Assembly (NCBI RefSeq): GCF_025152745.1
Contig: NZ_CP104040.1
Coordinates: 3,654,501-3,718,500 of the forward strand
Direction of reading: 5' to 3'
From: Rhizobium sp. WSM4643
GTDB taxonomy: Bacteria > Pseudomonadota > Alphaproteobacteria > Rhizobiales > Rhizobiaceae
DNA length: 64,000 nt
Shown: one piece after another, positions 46,195-55,696 of the stretch
Position numbering within the stretch: the first letter of the stretch is position 1
How the letters are laid out: each line of letters opens with the position of its first letter
The notes under the pieces: model-generated
The model's database searches: none
What the model was told of the DNA's origin: nothing
Seen by the model: only the letters and a program-made list of their open reading frames with translations
Made by a program: the position numbers and the translations under genes

Positions 46195-47493
46195 ATGAAG
46201 AGAAATCTGCTGTCCGTCGCCGCGCTGCTCTTTGGCACGCTCTTCCTTTTCATGGGCAACGGCCTGCAGGGCATCCTGCTTCCCGTGCGTGGCAATCTCG
46301 AAGGCTATGCAACGACGACGCTTGGCCTGCTCGGCACCTCATGGGCCGGGGGTTTCGTCATCGGCTGCCTGGTTGCGCCGAAGATCGTGCGCCGCGTCGG
46401 CCATGTGCGCGCCTTTTCTGGCTTCATCTCGATCATCGCCATCATCGCGCTGGTCAGCGGCATCATCATTCATCCGGTCTGGTGGGTGGTCCTGCGCGCC
46501 GTCACCGGCTTCTCCACCGCCGGCACGTCGATGATCATCGAAAGCTGGCTGAACGAGCGCGCCAGCAACGAGAGCCGCGGCGCAATCTTCTCGCTCTATA
46601 TCGGCATCACACTGCTCGGCGTCGTTGGCGGCCAGATGATGATACCGCTCGAGGATGTGCGCACGCCGGTGCTGTTCATGATCTGCGGCATCTTCTATTG
46701 CATCGCCATGCTGCCGACGACGCTGTCGACCGCCGCTTCGCCGCAGCCGCTGAAGGCAGTGCGCCTCGACCTGCCGGCGCTCTATCGCAACTCGCCGGTC
46801 TCCTGCCTCGGCATCCTGCTCGTCGGTATCGCCAACGGTGCCTACGGTACGCTCGGCGCTGTTTTCGGCGCCGGCGCCGGCCTTTCCGACACCAGCATCG
46901 CCGTCATGATGAGCTCCACCATTTTCGCCGGGGCGGTGATGCAGCTGCCGGCCGGCCGGCTTTCCGATCGTATCGACCGGCGCTACGTGCTCGCCGCCAT
47001 GTCGGGGATCGCCGCCCTTGCTGGCCTGCTGATCTTCCTGCTCCACCCCACGTCCCCCGCCTTTCTGATCGGGCTCGTTGTCCTTTACGGCGCGGTGGCC
47101 AATACGCTCTATCCGATCGCCGTCGCCCACGCGAACGACTTCGCGGCGTCGGAGGATTTCGTCAAGGTCTCCGGCGGCCTGCTGCTGCTCTACGGCATCG
47201 GCACGGTGATCGGCCCGACGATCAGCGGTCCCGTAATGTCGGCGATCACGCCGCATGCGCTTTTCCTCGTCACCGCCATCGCCCATGTGCTGATCACCGT
47301 TTACGCCATCATCCGAAGCCGCATCCGCGCTGCGATCCCCGCCAGCGACCGCGACGCCTACACGACGATCCCGACCGGCACCTCGCCGATGCTGACACCG
47401 CAAAGCATGTCGCTTGCCGACCGCGGCACCAGCAAACCTCCGGAAACCGGAAAGTCTCCCGAAAGCGACGATCCTGCTGTAAAGTTCGGCTAG
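46195..47493 (+). CDS. MFS transporter (YcaD/UMF-like)
   Basis: 432 aa from the ATG at 46195, which follows GGGGAA; an ATG at 46159 is possible. Twelve membrane helices; GLLGTSWAGGFVIGCLVAPK and RLSDRIDRRYVLA are the loop 2-3 type signatures. N-half first helix MKRNLLSVAALLFGTLFLFM. The cytosolic tail (about 400-432) is Pro/Ser-rich. Substrate unknown. Confidence 0.88.
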   Translation: MKRNLLSVAALLFGTLFLFMGNGLQGILLPVRGNLEGYATTTLGLLGTSWAGGFVIGCLVAPKIVRRVGHVRAFSGFISIIAIIALVSGIIIHPVWWVVLRAVTGFSTAGTSMIIESWLNERASNESRGAIFSLYIGITLLGVVGGQMMIPLEDVRTPVLFMICGIFYCIAMLPTTLSTAASPQPLKAVRLDLPALYRNSPVSCLGILLVGIANGAYGTLGAVFGAGAGLSDTSIAVMMSSTIFAGAVMQLPAGRLSDRIDRRYVLAAMSGIAALAGLLIFLLHPTSPAFLIGLVVLYGAVANTLYPIAVAHANDFAASEDFVKVSGGLLLLYGIGTVIGPTISGPVMSAITPHALFLVTAIAHVLITVYAIIRSRIRAAIPASDRDAYTTIPTGTSPMLTPQSMSLADRGTSKPPETGKSPESDDPAVKFG

Positions 47494-47501
47494 AAAAGGA
47501 T

Positions 47502-47527
47502 GTTTTAGGCCGGGTCGGCCTAAAATC
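47502..47527. repeat. Second copy of the GATTTTAGGCCG palindrome
   Basis: TTTTAGGCCG-GGT-CGGCCTAAAA just after the MFS stop, followed by GGATCCTGTTCT as at 12277. A further hairpin segment about 47564-47606 (GTCCGAAAG..CTTTTCGGCATCATGCTC) resembles 21738-21773. Confidence 0.75.
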
Positions 47528-47684
47528 TGGATCCTGTTCTACATTATGTAGTGAGAGCGTGATGTCGTCCGAAAGCCGATCACACTTTTCGGCATCATGC
47601 TCCGGAGCAATTCCAGCAAAACTGCGAAGCGATTTTGCCGGGAGTTGCGTAACAAGCTATATGCAGCCAACGGAGGACGAACCC

Positions 47685-47876
47685 ATGAGCTTCATCGATG
47701 ACGACCAACCGCAGAAGAAGGTCGCCCATGAGATCGGCGCCGATCTCTCTATGCTTTCGGTCGACGAATTGAAGGCGCGGGTGGAATTACTGAAGACGGA
47801 GATCGCCCGTCTCGAGGCTGAGGCCACTCGCAAGGCCTCCGGGCGGCGCGCGGCGGAAAGCTTCTTCCGCTCGTAA
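47685..47876 (+). CDS. DUF1192 family protein
   Basis: 63 aa from ATG at 47685 after CGGAGGACG. MSFIDDDQPQKKVAHEIGAD then a helical LSVDELKARVELLKTEIARL and a basic tail. A conserved small alphaproteobacterial protein of unknown function, often close to rcdA as here. Confidence 0.88.
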   Translation: MSFIDDDQPQKKVAHEIGADLSMLSVDELKARVELLKTEIARLEAEATRKASGRRAAESFFRS

Positions 47877-47948
47877 CCCGCCAAAACTCCGAAAACAAGG
47901 TTATAGGTGGATAAAACGGACCGCCTCAAGTCTTAATTCAGCACAATG

Positions 47949-47963
47949 TTAATAAAATATTAA
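47949..47963. promoter_or_regulatory. CtrA-type box, first
   Basis: TTAA-TAAAATA-TTAA, exact spacing and half-sites, but in an AT-rich tract where chance matches are likely. Confidence 0.35.
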
Positions 47964-48062
47964 GCTTTATAAGGTATTACTATATTCATCCGGATTTTCT
48001 CTGGATCTCAGACAGTTTTCCAAGCGGTGAATTGGTCTGATTTTTCTCCCTGTTTTACCTTG

Positions 48063-48089
48063 AGAGCCGCGTCTGCGGCTCTTCTTTTT
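48063..48089 (+). terminator. Intrinsic terminator
   Basis: AGAGCCGC-GTCT-GCGGCTCT followed by TCTTTTT. Ends either the DUF1192 transcript or an unannotated small RNA. Confidence 0.85.
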
Positions 48090-48124
48090 CCTATGGCCGG
48101 CGCACTTCCACGAAACTGTGGAGA

Positions 48125-48139
48125 TTAACCCTTTCTTAA
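48125..48139. promoter_or_regulatory. CtrA box upstream of rcdA
   Basis: TTAACCCTTTCTTAA is an exact TTAA-N7-TTAA, 127 nt before the rcdA start. RcdA controls CtrA degradation in Caulobacter and related bacteria, so CtrA control of rcdA would form a feedback loop. Confidence 0.6.
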
Positions 48140-48265
48140 GAAACGGCTTGCGCATTTGAGCTAATGATACCATCTTAAAGTCACAAAGACGGGGCCCGGA
48201 AACTTTTCCGTCGGTGCCGGCGTTACCTGAATATATGTAGCTGCGTGCAAACAGGGACTATCGCG

Positions 48266-48781
48266 ATGTCGGAAGTTGGATTGAACACGATCAGTTTTGC
48301 AGGCCGCGCCGCTGCATCCTCGCAGTTCAAAGCACTTTACGCGGAAGGCATGTCGCTGGTCGAAGAGACTGCCGCCTACCTCGACGGCCAGGGCCGCGCC
48401 GCCTCCAAGGTTCTGCCGCGGATGGCCTCGGTCCTGTACGCCGCGGAATCGATGCGTCTCACCACCCGCCTCATGCAGATGGCCTCCTGGCTGCTGCTGC
48501 AGCGCGCCGTCAACAATGGCGAAATGTCCCGCGACCAGGTACTGGCCGAAAAGAACAAGGTCCGTCTCGACGGCTTCAACGTCGACCGCGCTGCGCCCGG
48601 CTGGGGCGACCTGCCGGAATCCTTCCGCGACCTCGTCGAGCGCTCGCTGCGTCTGCAGAACCGCATTGCCCTGCTCGACCGCGAGATCTACCGCCCGTCC
48701 GAAGCCGTGATCGTTCATGATAATCAGAACAGCGTCCAGGCTCAGCTTTCCCTGCTGCAGACCGCCTTCGGCAACAACTGA
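48266..48781 (+). CDS. rcdA: RcdA homologue (DUF1465), CtrA-degradation adaptor
   Basis: 171 aa from ATG at 48266. DUF1465 helical bundle: AYLDGQGRAASKVLPRMASV, SMRLTTRLMQMASWLLLQRA, and a C-terminal SLRLQNRIALLDREIYRP. In Caulobacter RcdA helps the ClpXP protease remove the cell-cycle regulator CtrA at the pole. The acidic/glutamine tail may bind cargo. It carries an upstream CtrA box and its own terminator. Confidence 0.9.
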   Translation: MSEVGLNTISFAGRAAASSQFKALYAEGMSLVEETAAYLDGQGRAASKVLPRMASVLYAAESMRLTTRLMQMASWLLLQRAVNNGEMSRDQVLAEKNKVRLDGFNVDRAAPGWGDLPESFRDLVERSLRLQNRIALLDREIYRPSEAVIVHDNQNSVQAQLSLLQTAFGNN

Positions 48782-48809
48782 CCGGATCTGCAGACTTCTT
48801 CGAAACAGA

Positions 48810-48840
48810 CCGGCTGCGTCTTATACGCGGCCGGTTTTTT
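48810..48840 (+). terminator. Terminator of rcdA
   Basis: CCGGCTGCGT / ACGCGGCCGG stem (one G-U) with TTTTTT following. Confidence 0.88.
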
Positions 48841-48867
48841 GTTTGCCTCTGAACACCGGCATCCCTG

Positions 48868-48912
48868 GAGCGTCCTTTGCGCGTCTGAAAAGACGCGTGG
48901 CGCAGTAGGGCA
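48868..48912. repeat. Intergenic hairpin repeat, GCGTCCTTTGCGCGTCT family
   Basis: Inner hairpin CGCGTCT-GAAA-AGACGCG at 48880-48897, with flanks like the copies at 21048 and 54617. Lies between the two convergent terminators of rcdA and rpmE. Confidence 0.7.
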
Positions 48913-48922
48913 TTGCGAACGC

Positions 48923-48946
48923 AAAAAAGCCCGGCAAAACCGGGCT
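48923..48946 (-). terminator. Terminator of rpmE
   Basis: AGCCCGG / CCGGGCT stem with a CAAAA loop; on the minus strand followed by TTTTTT. Confidence 0.88.
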
Positions 48947-48974
48947 CTCTTCGAATTCCGTCGAGCAAAAACGA

Positions 48975-49196
48975 TTAGAGGCCGAGGCCGCCGAAACGCT
49001 TGTTGAACTTGGAGACGCGGCCACCGCGGTCCATGAGTTGCTGGTTGCCGCCGGTCCAGGCCGGATGCGACTTGGAATCGATTTCAAGGTTCATGACAGC
49101 GCCCTCCGAACCCCAGGTCGAGCGGGTTTCGTATTCGGTGCCATCGGTCATGACCACCTTGATCATGTGATATTCGGGATGGATGCCTGCCTTCAT
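48975..49196 (-). CDS. rpmE: 50S ribosomal protein L31
   Basis: 73 aa from ATG at 49196 ([20 protein letters not shown]). Ends with the L31 signature [21 protein letters not shown]. No CxxC zinc motif is present, so it is the zinc-free type. Single gene with its own terminator. Confidence 0.96.
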   Translation of the reverse strand: MKAGIHPEYHMIKVVMTDGTEYETRSTWGSEGAVMNLEIDSKSHPAWTGGNQQLMDRGGRVSKFNKRFGGLGL

Positions 49197-49389
49197 AACA
49201 ATCTTCCTGCGATACCGGAGTTCAAATTGCCGCATGCAGTTGCAGCCACCGAACCGATTGAATAAATGAAGCCGCAGTCGTGATGGCTACGGCTTCCCAT
49301 TAGGATGCGGTGCCTATACATGAAGGACGCCTAGATAACAAGAGCCTACAGGCCGCATTGCGCGGGTCCTGCGGGCGATCGGAGACGAT

Positions 49390-51192
<1,803 letters not shown>

Positions 51193-51335
51193 CCGGCGCC
51201 ACTTCTCCGGCCAACAGCGACTAAAGTCTGACCGCCACCGTGCCTTCCTGCGGTTGTCTTTCGCGCGTCCCGCCCTAACCTCTTCAATCCCCGGGTGGGG
51301 GATATTGCGGTTGAAATCCTTGGGAGGAGATAGGA

Positions 51336-52328
51336 ATGGCGCTTTCCGATATAACGCGACGTACAGGCCTTGCGCTCGGTTTCGCTGTGCTTGCAGCCTT
51401 TGCCGTCGGCGCGCCTGCCGCTGCTGCGGATTTTCCCGATCGCACGATCACCATGGTCGTACCCTTCGCGGCCGGCGGCTCGACCGATGTCGTCGCTCGC
51501 ATCGTTGCGCAGAAGATGTCGGAGGATCTTGGCCAGCAAGTGATCGTCCAGAACGTCGCCGGCGCCGGCGGCAATCTCGGCGCCGGTAACGTCGCCCGCG
51601 CCGAACCGGACGGCTACACCATCCTGATGGGCACGGTCGCGACCCACGCCCTCAATCCGCTCATCCTGAAATCGACGCCCTATGACGCCGAAAAGGATTT
51701 TGCGCCGGTCTCGCTGCTCGTCGTCGTGCCGAACGTGCTGGTCGTCAATCCGGAACTGCCGGCAAAGACCGTGCAGGAGCTGATCGCCCTGCTGAAGGCC
51801 GAGCCCGACAAATACAGCTACGCCTCATCGGGCAACGGCACGCCGTTGCATCTTTCCGGAGAACTCTTCAAATCCATGGCCGGCGTCAGCATGCAGCACA
51901 TACCCTATAAGGGCGCCGGTCCGGCATTGAACGACGTCATCGGCAACCAGGTGCCAATCATGTTCGACAACTTGCCCTCCTCGTCGAGCCACATCAAGGC
52001 TGGCACCCTGCGGGCGCTGGCGGTGACCACGGCCGAGCGTGCACCCTCCTTCCCCGACGTGCCGACTGTCGCCGAGTCGGGCATTCCAGGTTACGAGACC
52101 TATACTTGGAATGCGCTTTTCGCCCCGGCCAAGACACCGAATGAGGTGGTAACGCGTCTCAACGCCTCGGCTAAGAAGGCGCTTGCCGACCCTGCCGTCG
52201 CTGAACGCATGAAAGAATTCAGTGCCACCATCGTCGGCTCGACGCCGGACGAACTGGCTGCCCATGTAAAGGCCGAACTCGCCAAATGGGGGCCGGTCGT
52301 CAAAGGCGCGAATATCCAGATGGAGTAA
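51336..52328 (+). CDS. Bug/TctC-family solute-binding protein
   Basis: 330 aa, signal peptide to about residue 31 (AAA-DFP). Bug signatures: TITMVVPFAAGGSTDVVARI, QVIVQNVAGAGGNLGAGNVA, GYTILMGT and FPDVPTVAESGIPGYE. Periplasmic receptor of tripartite tricarboxylate transport, but no tctA/tctB genes are nearby. GGGAGGAG precedes the ATG. It is an orphan receptor. Confidence 0.92.
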   Translation: MALSDITRRTGLALGFAVLAAFAVGAPAAAADFPDRTITMVVPFAAGGSTDVVARIVAQKMSEDLGQQVIVQNVAGAGGNLGAGNVARAEPDGYTILMGTVATHALNPLILKSTPYDAEKDFAPVSLLVVVPNVLVVNPELPAKTVQELIALLKAEPDKYSYASSGNGTPLHLSGELFKSMAGVSMQHIPYKGAGPALNDVIGNQVPIMFDNLPSSSSHIKAGTLRALAVTTAERAPSFPDVPTVAESGIPGYETYTWNALFAPAKTPNEVVTRLNASAKKALADPAVAERMKEFSATIVGSTPDELAAHVKAELAKWGPVVKGANIQME

Positions 52329-52502
52329 TGTGAAAGAGCATGTACCGGCATCCCTCCTTCACTTGCGTGCAATGGAAACGGTGGCAATTGGACGCTTGGC
52401 AACCCAATTCTTATTAAGGCAGTGGAAAAGCTCGCCATTTTGATCTAGCCTCCGCTAAGCTGATGGTTGCAATTCAGCGATTTGGGATTTCGGGAGACAT
52501 CT

Positions 52503-52691
52503 ATGTATAAATTCGAAGTCTATAAGGATAAGGCCGGCGAGTTCCGGTTCCGCTTCAAGGCATCGAACGGGGAGGCCATGTTCTCGTCCGAGGGCTACAA
52601 GGCGAAGGCGTCCGCCATGAGTGCCATCGAATCCATCAAGAAGAACACGCCAAGCGCCGAGGTCGTCGACCAGACGAAGGCCGAGTCCTGA
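52503..52691 (+). CDS. DUF1508 (YegP-like) protein
   Basis: 62 aa from ATG at 52503 with CGGGAGA before it. MYKFEVYKDKAGEFRFRFKA, then NGEAMFSSEGYKAKASAMSA: the YegP repeat, present once instead of twice. Small beta-rich cytoplasmic protein, function unknown. A GGCGGC/GCCGCC hairpin follows at about 52705. Confidence 0.9.
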   Translation: MYKFEVYKDKAGEFRFRFKASNGEAMFSSEGYKAKASAMSAIESIKKNTPSAEVVDQTKAES

Positions 52692-52966
52692 GCAGACCGG
52701 CAGCGGCGGCCTGAACGCCGCCCTGCCCTTTCGCGCCCTTGAGCAGCGCCGGCGCCCTTGAGCCCGGACGCTTGCTTCCGACTTTCTGCGCCATTTCTCT
52801 TTTTGCATATTTTTTATGAGGCCATGTCGAAACGACGGGTGGCCGCGCCTCATTGTCACGGAACGGATATCCCGAAAGCGGGGCCGCTCCGCCGGGCAGG
52901 AGGTTTCGGATGTAGAATCCGGCCGGCATGCCTGGATCAACGCAGCAACGAGATCAGGAGTTCTCC

Positions 52967-53305
52967 ATGCAATATGCTCTCATCATTCGCGAAGCCGCCG
53001 AAGATTTCGCCCGCCGCGGCGATCCCGTCTATCGCGACGGCTGGGTCGCCTACAGCAAGGCGCTTGCTCAGGCGGGGATCATGACCGGTGGCGCCGGGCT
53101 GACCGGCCCGGAGACCGGCACGATCGTGCGCCGCAAAGGCGAGGAACACGATGTTCAGGACGGGCCTTATCCGGAAGGCAAGGAACAGCTCGGCGGTTTC
53201 TATCTGATCGATGTTCCCGATATCGATACCGCGCTCGAATGGGCGACCCGCGTCCCGATCTCTGACAAGGGTTCGGTCGAGGTGCGCCCGCGCCTGCAGA
53301 TGTGA
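52967..53305 (+). CDS. YciI/DGPF-domain protein
   Basis: 112 aa from ATG at 52967 (CAGGAG upstream). MQYALIIREAAEDFARRGDP, LTGPETGTIVRRKGEEHDVQDGPYPEGKEQLGGFYLIDV matches the DGPF/YciI family, here DGPY. Such proteins accompany ECF sigma factors of the ECF42 type, which is exactly the next gene, 7 nt downstream. Confidence 0.9.
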   Translation: MQYALIIREAAEDFARRGDPVYRDGWVAYSKALAQAGIMTGGAGLTGPETGTIVRRKGEEHDVQDGPYPEGKEQLGGFYLIDVPDIDTALEWATRVPISDKGSVEVRPRLQM

Positions 53306-53312
53306 GGCGGCA

Positions 53313-54551
53313 ATGCCGCCCGATGCCGGACGCGTTGCCGAAAAGGTGGCGCGTCAGTCCTACGGCAAGCTGATCGCCTTCCTCGCCGCCCGCTCGCGCG
53401 ACGTGCCGGCGGCAGAGGATGCGTTGTCGGAAGCGCTGGCTTCGGCGCTTCGCGTCTGGCCGGAGCGCGGCGTTCCCGGCAATCCGGAAGCCTGGCTGCT
53501 GGTGGCCGCCCGCCGCAACCTCATGCAGGCGGCCCGCCACCGCACCGTCGAGGCCAATGCGCAAACGACGATATCGGTCGCCTTCGAGGAAGCGGAGGAA
53601 CGCATGAACGAAGCCGGCAACGCCGTCTTTCCCGATGAGCGGCTGAAGCTGCTCTTCGCCTGCACCCATCCCGCCATCGACAGCTCCGTGCATACGGCGT
53701 TGATGTTGCAGACCGTTCTCGGCATCGAGGCAAAGACCATCGCGCGGTCCTTCGTCGTCGCACCAGAGGCAATGAGCCAGCGGCTGGTGCGCGCAAAGGC
53801 AAAGATCCGCGATGCCGGCATTCCCTTCGCCGTCCCCCCTCGCCCCGACTTGCCCGGGCGGCTCGCCGCCGTGCTTTCGGCGATCTACGCCGCCTACGGT
53901 CTCGGATGGGACGGGCTCGACGGGGAGAACGAACGCCATTCGCTGGCCGGCGAGGCGATCTGGCTCGGCCGTGCGCTCCTGGCGGTGCTGCCGGACGAAC
54001 CGGAGGCGATAGGCCTCCTCTCGCTGATGCTTCACTGCCAAGCCCGCCGCAGCACCCGGCGCGACAGCAACGGCCAATATGTGCCGCTGGACGAGCAGGA
54101 TACGGCCGCGTGGAACGCGATCATGATTGCCGAGGCGGATGCGCTGCTGCGCAAAGCCGGAAACTTCGACCGTTTCGGCCCCTTCCAGTGCCAGGCTGCA
54201 ATCCAGTCCGTGCATGCGGCGCGCCGGTTGTCAGGAACGACTGACTGGCAGGCGTTGACGAGGCTCTACGCGGCGCTGGTGATGATGAAGCCGACGCTGG
54301 GTGCACGCGTCAGCCAGGCTGCTGTAATCGGCAGGGCCTCGAGCGCCGCTGCCGGGCTGGAGCAGCTCGACAAGCTCGATCGGCGCGACGTCGCAGCCTA
54401 TCAGCCTTACTGGGCCGTGCGTGCCTATCTTCAGGCGCAAGCCGGCGACAAGGCCGCCGCGGCCGACGCCTATATGACGGCGATCGGCCTCAGCGACAGC
54501 CCCGCCGTACGCAACTTTCTCGCCGGCCGGTTAAAGGCCGTCCAGCGGTAA
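53313..54551 (+). CDS. ECF sigma factor with long C-terminal extension (ECF42-like)
   Basis: 412 aa. Sigma-2 region about 12-80 (DALSEALASALRVWPERGVP), sigma-4 about 135-185 (TIARSFVVAPEAMSQRLVRA), then about 220 residues of helical extension typical of ECF42, with GWDGLDGENERHSLAGEAIWLGR and a TPR-like C-terminus. No anti-sigma factor is present; in this group the extension replaces it. Translated together with the YciI-family gene. Confidence 0.9.
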   Translation: MPPDAGRVAEKVARQSYGKLIAFLAARSRDVPAAEDALSEALASALRVWPERGVPGNPEAWLLVAARRNLMQAARHRTVEANAQTTISVAFEEAEERMNEAGNAVFPDERLKLLFACTHPAIDSSVHTALMLQTVLGIEAKTIARSFVVAPEAMSQRLVRAKAKIRDAGIPFAVPPRPDLPGRLAAVLSAIYAAYGLGWDGLDGENERHSLAGEAIWLGRALLAVLPDEPEAIGLLSLMLHCQARRSTRRDSNGQYVPLDEQDTAAWNAIMIAEADALLRKAGNFDRFGPFQCQAAIQSVHAARRLSGTTDWQALTRLYAALVMMKPTLGARVSQAAVIGRASSAAAGLEQLDKLDRRDVAAYQPYWAVRAYLQAQAGDKAAAADAYMTAIGLSDSPAVRNFLAGRLKAVQR

Positions 54552-54561
54552 TGGCAGCCCA

Positions 54562-54660
54562 CTGCATAATTCCTTAAATCGGAATCGATTTGAGGAATTA
54601 TGCAGTCTTTCAAAGTGTTACAGCGTCGTTTGCGCGTCTTCAAAGACGCACGGCGCTGCA
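54562..54660. repeat. Composite palindromic repeat
   Basis: 54562-54605 is the GCATAATTCC palindrome (19-bp arms, one mismatch), sharing AATCGGAATCGATTT with 9223-9264. 54617-54660 is the GTTACAGCGTC..GCGCTGCA hairpin family. Fills the gap between the convergent sigma factor and OmpA-like genes. Confidence 0.8.
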
Positions 54661-54661
54661 A

Positions 54662-55693
54662 TCACTTCTCGGTCAGCTTCAGCTCGATGCGGCGATTGGT
54701 AGAGCGCGCATCCGGCGTATCGCCCGGCGCGATTGGCTGGAACTCGCCGAAGCCGGCGGCAACCAGCCGGTCGGCCGGCACGCCCTGTGCGATCAGGAAC
54801 TTGACGACCGAAATCGCGCGCGCCGAGGAGAGCTCCCAGTTGTCGCGATAGCGGCCCGTTCCGGCAAGCGGCACATTGTCGGTATGCCCGTCGACGCGCA
54901 ACACCCAGTTGATCTCCGGCGGGATTTCCTTGGCGAGATCGAGAAGGGCGGCGGCAAGCTTGGCCATCTCGGTCTGCCCCTGCGGGTTGAGATCGGCACC
55001 ACCCGAGGGAAACAGCACTTCCGACTGGAAGACGAACCGGTCGCCGACGATGCGGATATTCTCGCGATCCGAGAGGATCTCGCGCAGACGGCCGAAGAAG
55101 TCGGAACGGTAGCGGTTCAACTCCTGCACCCGTGCGGCGAGCGCTACGTTGAGGCGGCTGCCAAGATCGGCGATCTTGGTCTGCGAGACCCGGTCTTTCT
55201 CCTCCGACGCCTGAAGGGCTGCTTCGACGGCGGCAATCTGGCTGCGAAGCGCTGAGATCTGCTGGTTCAGCAGTTCGACCTGACTGAGCGCCCGTTCGCT
55301 CACCTGCTTCTGCTCGTCAAGCTCCTGCGTCATCGAGCCGATCCGCTTCTGCGCCGCATCCTGGCCGCCCGAACCGGCATTCAGCAGCGCCTGCAGCCGC
55401 GAACGGTCGCCTTCGGCACTGGCAAGCGACGCCTGCAGGTTGGCGACCGAATCCTGGAGATCCTGGTTGCTGCCCTTTTCGAGCGCGAGAAGCTGCGTCA
55501 GCTCGTTGATCTGGCTGTTGAGGCGATTGAGCACCTCATCGCGTCCGGTGATCTCGCGGCTGAGGATGAACTGCCCGACGACGAAGACCGTCAGCAGGAA
55601 CATAATCGAGATGAGCAGCGTCGACAGCGCGTCGACGAAGCCCGGCCAGTAATCCACCGTGCGTTCGCGGCGCCGGTTGCGGGCGAGAGCCAT
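54662..55693 (-). CDS. MotB/OmpA-like peptidoglycan-binding protein
   Basis: 343 aa. One N-terminal helix (about 16-38, DALSTLLISIMFLLTVFVVG), a coiled coil (about 50-185, repeated Gln/Leu/Ala heptads), then an OmpA C-domain (about 215-343) with LRVDGHTDNVPLAGTG and NWELSSARAISVVKFL. Cooperates with the MotA/TolQ-like protein encoded 3 nt upstream. Unlike flagellar MotB there is no plug sequence I can recognise. Confidence 0.88.
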   Translation of the reverse strand: MALARNRRRERTVDYWPGFVDALSTLLISIMFLLTVFVVGQFILSREITGRDEVLNRLNSQINELTQLLALEKGSNQDLQDSVANLQASLASAEGDRSRLQALLNAGSGGQDAAQKRIGSMTQELDEQKQVSERALSQVELLNQQISALRSQIAAVEAALQASEEKDRVSQTKIADLGSRLNVALAARVQELNRYRSDFFGRLREILSDRENIRIVGDRFVFQSEVLFPSGGADLNPQGQTEMAKLAAALLDLAKEIPPEINWVLRVDGHTDNVPLAGTGRYRDNWELSSARAISVVKFLIAQGVPADRLVAAGFGEFQPIAPGDTPDARSTNRRIELKLTEK

Positions 55694-55696
55694 GGC

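Larger units (their letters stand above)
47877..48265. other. Intergenic region between DUF1192 and rcdA
   Basis: 389 nt, unusually AT-rich at 47920-48060. It contains two CtrA-type boxes (47949-47963 and 48125-48139) and an intrinsic terminator at 48063-48089. The terminator is 187 nt beyond the DUF1192 stop, so it could instead end a small RNA starting near 47970-48000; no such RNA can be proven from sequence alone. Confidence 0.5.
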
